Shown piece after piece: positions 12,762-13,909 of a stretch of DNA of 13,909 nt (position 1 is the stretch's first letter; every line of letters begins with the position of its first letter). The translations under genes and the position numbers were made by a program. The notes under the pieces are model-generated. The model saw only the letters and a program-made list of their open reading frames with translations. It was not told the DNA's origin and did no database searches. Origin of the DNA: W0P28-013 sp963638355 (lineage in GTDB: Bacteria; Bacteroidota; Bacteroidia; Bacteroidales; Paludibacteraceae); the NCBI GenBank assembly GCA_963638355.1, contig CAVHRT010000041.1, forward strand, positions 1-13,909. The letters run 5' to 3'.

Positions 12762-13773
12762 GAAGGATAAGGTTCCAGTGGTGCAAATCGTCGGTGCGGC
12801 CGTACTGAATGTCGCGCAGGTGGTTGTAGAGGCGCGTGCATTTTTCGCCTGGCTTGCCATCGCGCGAAATCACATATTTTGCACCTGTTTCGATGTCGTC
12901 AATCTCGCCTATTGGTGCCACTACGGCAGCTGTTCCGCAGGCTGCGGCTTCATCGAGCGTGGCGAGTTCTTCGACGGCTATCGGGCGCTCTTCTACTGCC
13001 CAGCCAAAGTCGCGACAAATCTGCATCAGACTGTTGTTTGTGATCGATGGCAGAATGCTTTTCGATTTTGGCGTGATGTAAGTGTCGCCTTTGATGCCGA
13101 AAAAGTTGGCAGCGCTGCACTCGTCGATGTAGCGTTTCTCTTTCGGATCGAGATAGATGGTGGAGTTATAGCCCAGCGAGTGCGCCACGGCGTCGGCTTG
13201 CAGACCAGCAGCGTAGTTGCCGCCCACCTTGTAGCAGCCCGTGCCGAGCGGCGCTGCGCGGTCGTATTGGCGCAGAATGCAGGCGTTCACCGTGCTGAAA
13301 CCATTATTAAAATAGGTGCTGATGGGCGACACGTAGACGATGAATTCGTACTCTTGCGATGGGCGCACGCCAAGTAGCGAACCTACACCAATTATTATTG
13401 GGCGAATGTAGAGCGATGCATTTTTGCCGTATGGCGGAATGAAACGTTCGTTCATGCTGACTGCCATTTTGACAGCTTCGATGAATTTGTCGGTTGGCAC
13501 TTGCGGCATCATCAGTCGGTCGCACGAACTCTGCAGGCGTAGTGCGTTGGCTTCGGGACGGAAAATGCGGATTTTGCCATCGGCACCGCGCATGGCTTTG
13601 ATGCCTTCGTAGGCCTCTTGTCCGTAGTGCAGGCACGACGAGGCAATCGAGATGTTGATTTCGGGCGTGTCGTAGGCGCGCAGTTCGCTCCACTCGCCAT
13701 CTTTGTAGTGGCAGCGCACATTATAATCGGTCTCAACATAGTTGAAACCTATTTTTTCCCAATCGATTTCCAT
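12757..13773 (-). CDS. ilvE: branched-chain amino acid aminotransferase
   Basis: This PLP enzyme (fold type IV) makes or breaks down leucine, isoleucine and valine by exchanging the amino group with 2-oxoglutarate/glutamate. The 338 residues match the longer BCAT group that resembles eukaryotic enzymes. Visible marks are EAYEGIKA (53-60), FRPEANA (71-77), the PLP lysine Lys182 in GCYKVGGNYAAG (179-190), Glu218 in YIDECSAANFFGIK, and the phosphate-binding turn GTAA near residue 277. No signal peptide, so cytoplasmic. No other ilv or leu gene is in the window. No TAnnTTTG box is found upstream. The leader holds an ACTTT-type array ending 8 nt before the ATG. Both ends of the gene touch intergenic repeats. 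Confidence 0.95.
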   Translation of the reverse strand: MEIDWEKIGFNYVETDYNVRCHYKDGEWSELRAYDTPEINISIASSCLHYGQEAYEGIKAMRGADGKIRIFRPEANALRLQSSCDRLMMPQVPTDKFIEAVKMAVSMNERFIPPYGKNASLYIRPIIIGVGSLLGVRPSQEYEFIVYVSPISTYFNNGFSTVNACILRQYDRAAPLGTGCYKVGGNYAAGLQADAVAHSLGYNSTIYLDPKEKRYIDECSAANFFGIKGDTYITPKSKSILPSITNNSLMQICRDFGWAVEERPIAVEELATLDEAAACGTAAVVAPIGEIDDIETGAKYVISRDGKPGEKCTRLYNHLRDIQYGRTDDLHHWNLILQ

Positions 13774-13781
13774 ATCAGTTA

Positions 13782-13811
13782 AAAGTCTGAAAGTCTATAA
13801 AGTTGAAAGTA
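13782..13811. repeat. ACTTT-type array in the ilvE leader
   Basis: AAAGT recurs at 13782, 13790, 13799 and 13806 on the + strand (ACTTT on the coding strand), spaced 8, 9 and 7 bp. It ends 8 nt before the ATG, and resembles the ftsE leader array at 4568-4605 read in the gene's direction. Confidence 0.75.
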
Positions 13812-13822
13812 TTTCTGATTTT

Positions 13823-13842
13823 AATTAAGTAATTGGAAATTA
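13823..13842. repeat. 20-bp inverted copy of 5283-5302
   Basis: This stretch is the exact reverse complement of 5283-5302 next to ftsE, more than 8.5 kb away. AATT-containing units continue to about 13857, across the stop codon of the upstream partial gene. Low sequence complexity lowers the weight of the match. Confidence 0.7.
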
Positions 13843-13851
13843 GATAATTAG

Positions 13852-13909
13852 CTAATTTTTAAGGACAATTCTCGCTTCATTTCCCATATTGAACAGCAAA
13901 TCAACTATG
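13852..13909 (-). CDS. C-terminal fragment of an unidentified gene
   Basis: An open - strand frame enters from the right edge and ends at a TAG (13852-13854), giving the last 18 residues: IVDLLFNMGNEA, then RIVLKN. The amino acids look like ordinary protein and the frame stops 78 bp before the ilvE start, on the same strand. No family can be named from so little, and it could be a chance open frame. If real, it may share a transcript with ilvE, which has no visible promoter of its own. Confidence 0.45.
   Translation of the reverse strand, partial: IVDLLFNMGNEARIVLKN

Overview
The window looks like chromosomal DNA from a member of the Bacteroidota, most likely order Bacteroidales. Four things support this. 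Promoter -7 boxes match TAnnTTTG, the Bacteroides sigma-ABfr type. No start codon has a clear Shine-Dalgarno site. One secreted protein ends in a tail like those used by the type IX secretion system (T9SS), and one lipoprotein has an acidic sequence right after its lipid-anchored cysteine, as in Bacteroidota surface export. Every recognisable protein resembles Bacteroidales versions. Apart from one fragment cut by the right edge, the genes look intact. I see no phage, transposon, CRISPR array, toxin-antitoxin pair or defence cluster.

Layout. Bases 1-340 hold a tRNA cluster on the + strand: Gly(GCC) cut by the left edge, Leu(CAG) and Leu(GAG), closed by a strong intrinsic terminator. Next come a PPC/DUF296-domain protein (-) and, divergent from it, a 594-residue M24B aminopeptidase P (+). 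The aminopeptidase converges with a small secreted protein with a T9SS-like tail (-), and the two share a bidirectional terminator. A + strand group follows: a secreted cyclophilin-type peptidylprolyl isomerase, an FtsE-like ATPase and DsbD. This group plausibly serves envelope protein folding, division and periplasmic redox balance. It converges with a four-gene - strand series that reads, in its own direction, ilvE (branched-chain aminotransferase), gapA (GAPDH), a DeaD/CsdA-type RNA helicase, and a beta-helix surface lipoprotein with a Cthe_2159-like carbohydrate-binding domain. The last three of these each have their own -7 box. The final 58 bases hold the C-terminus of one more - strand gene.

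The least ordinary feature is between the genes. Many spacers are built from short tandem arrays with a period of 7 bp (AATTGAY, AGAAATY, AATAATG, TCCTCAC, GTCYTTA) or about 8-9 bp (TTGAARYG, TTCAAATN, AACTTT-type). Some modules recur between distant spacers. Four arrays end 7-8 nt before a start codon, and several run across a stop codon. They resemble the STRR heptanucleotide repeats of cyanobacteria in style. Their function, if any, is unknown. I found no convincing new multi-gene system; these arrays are the part most worth following up.
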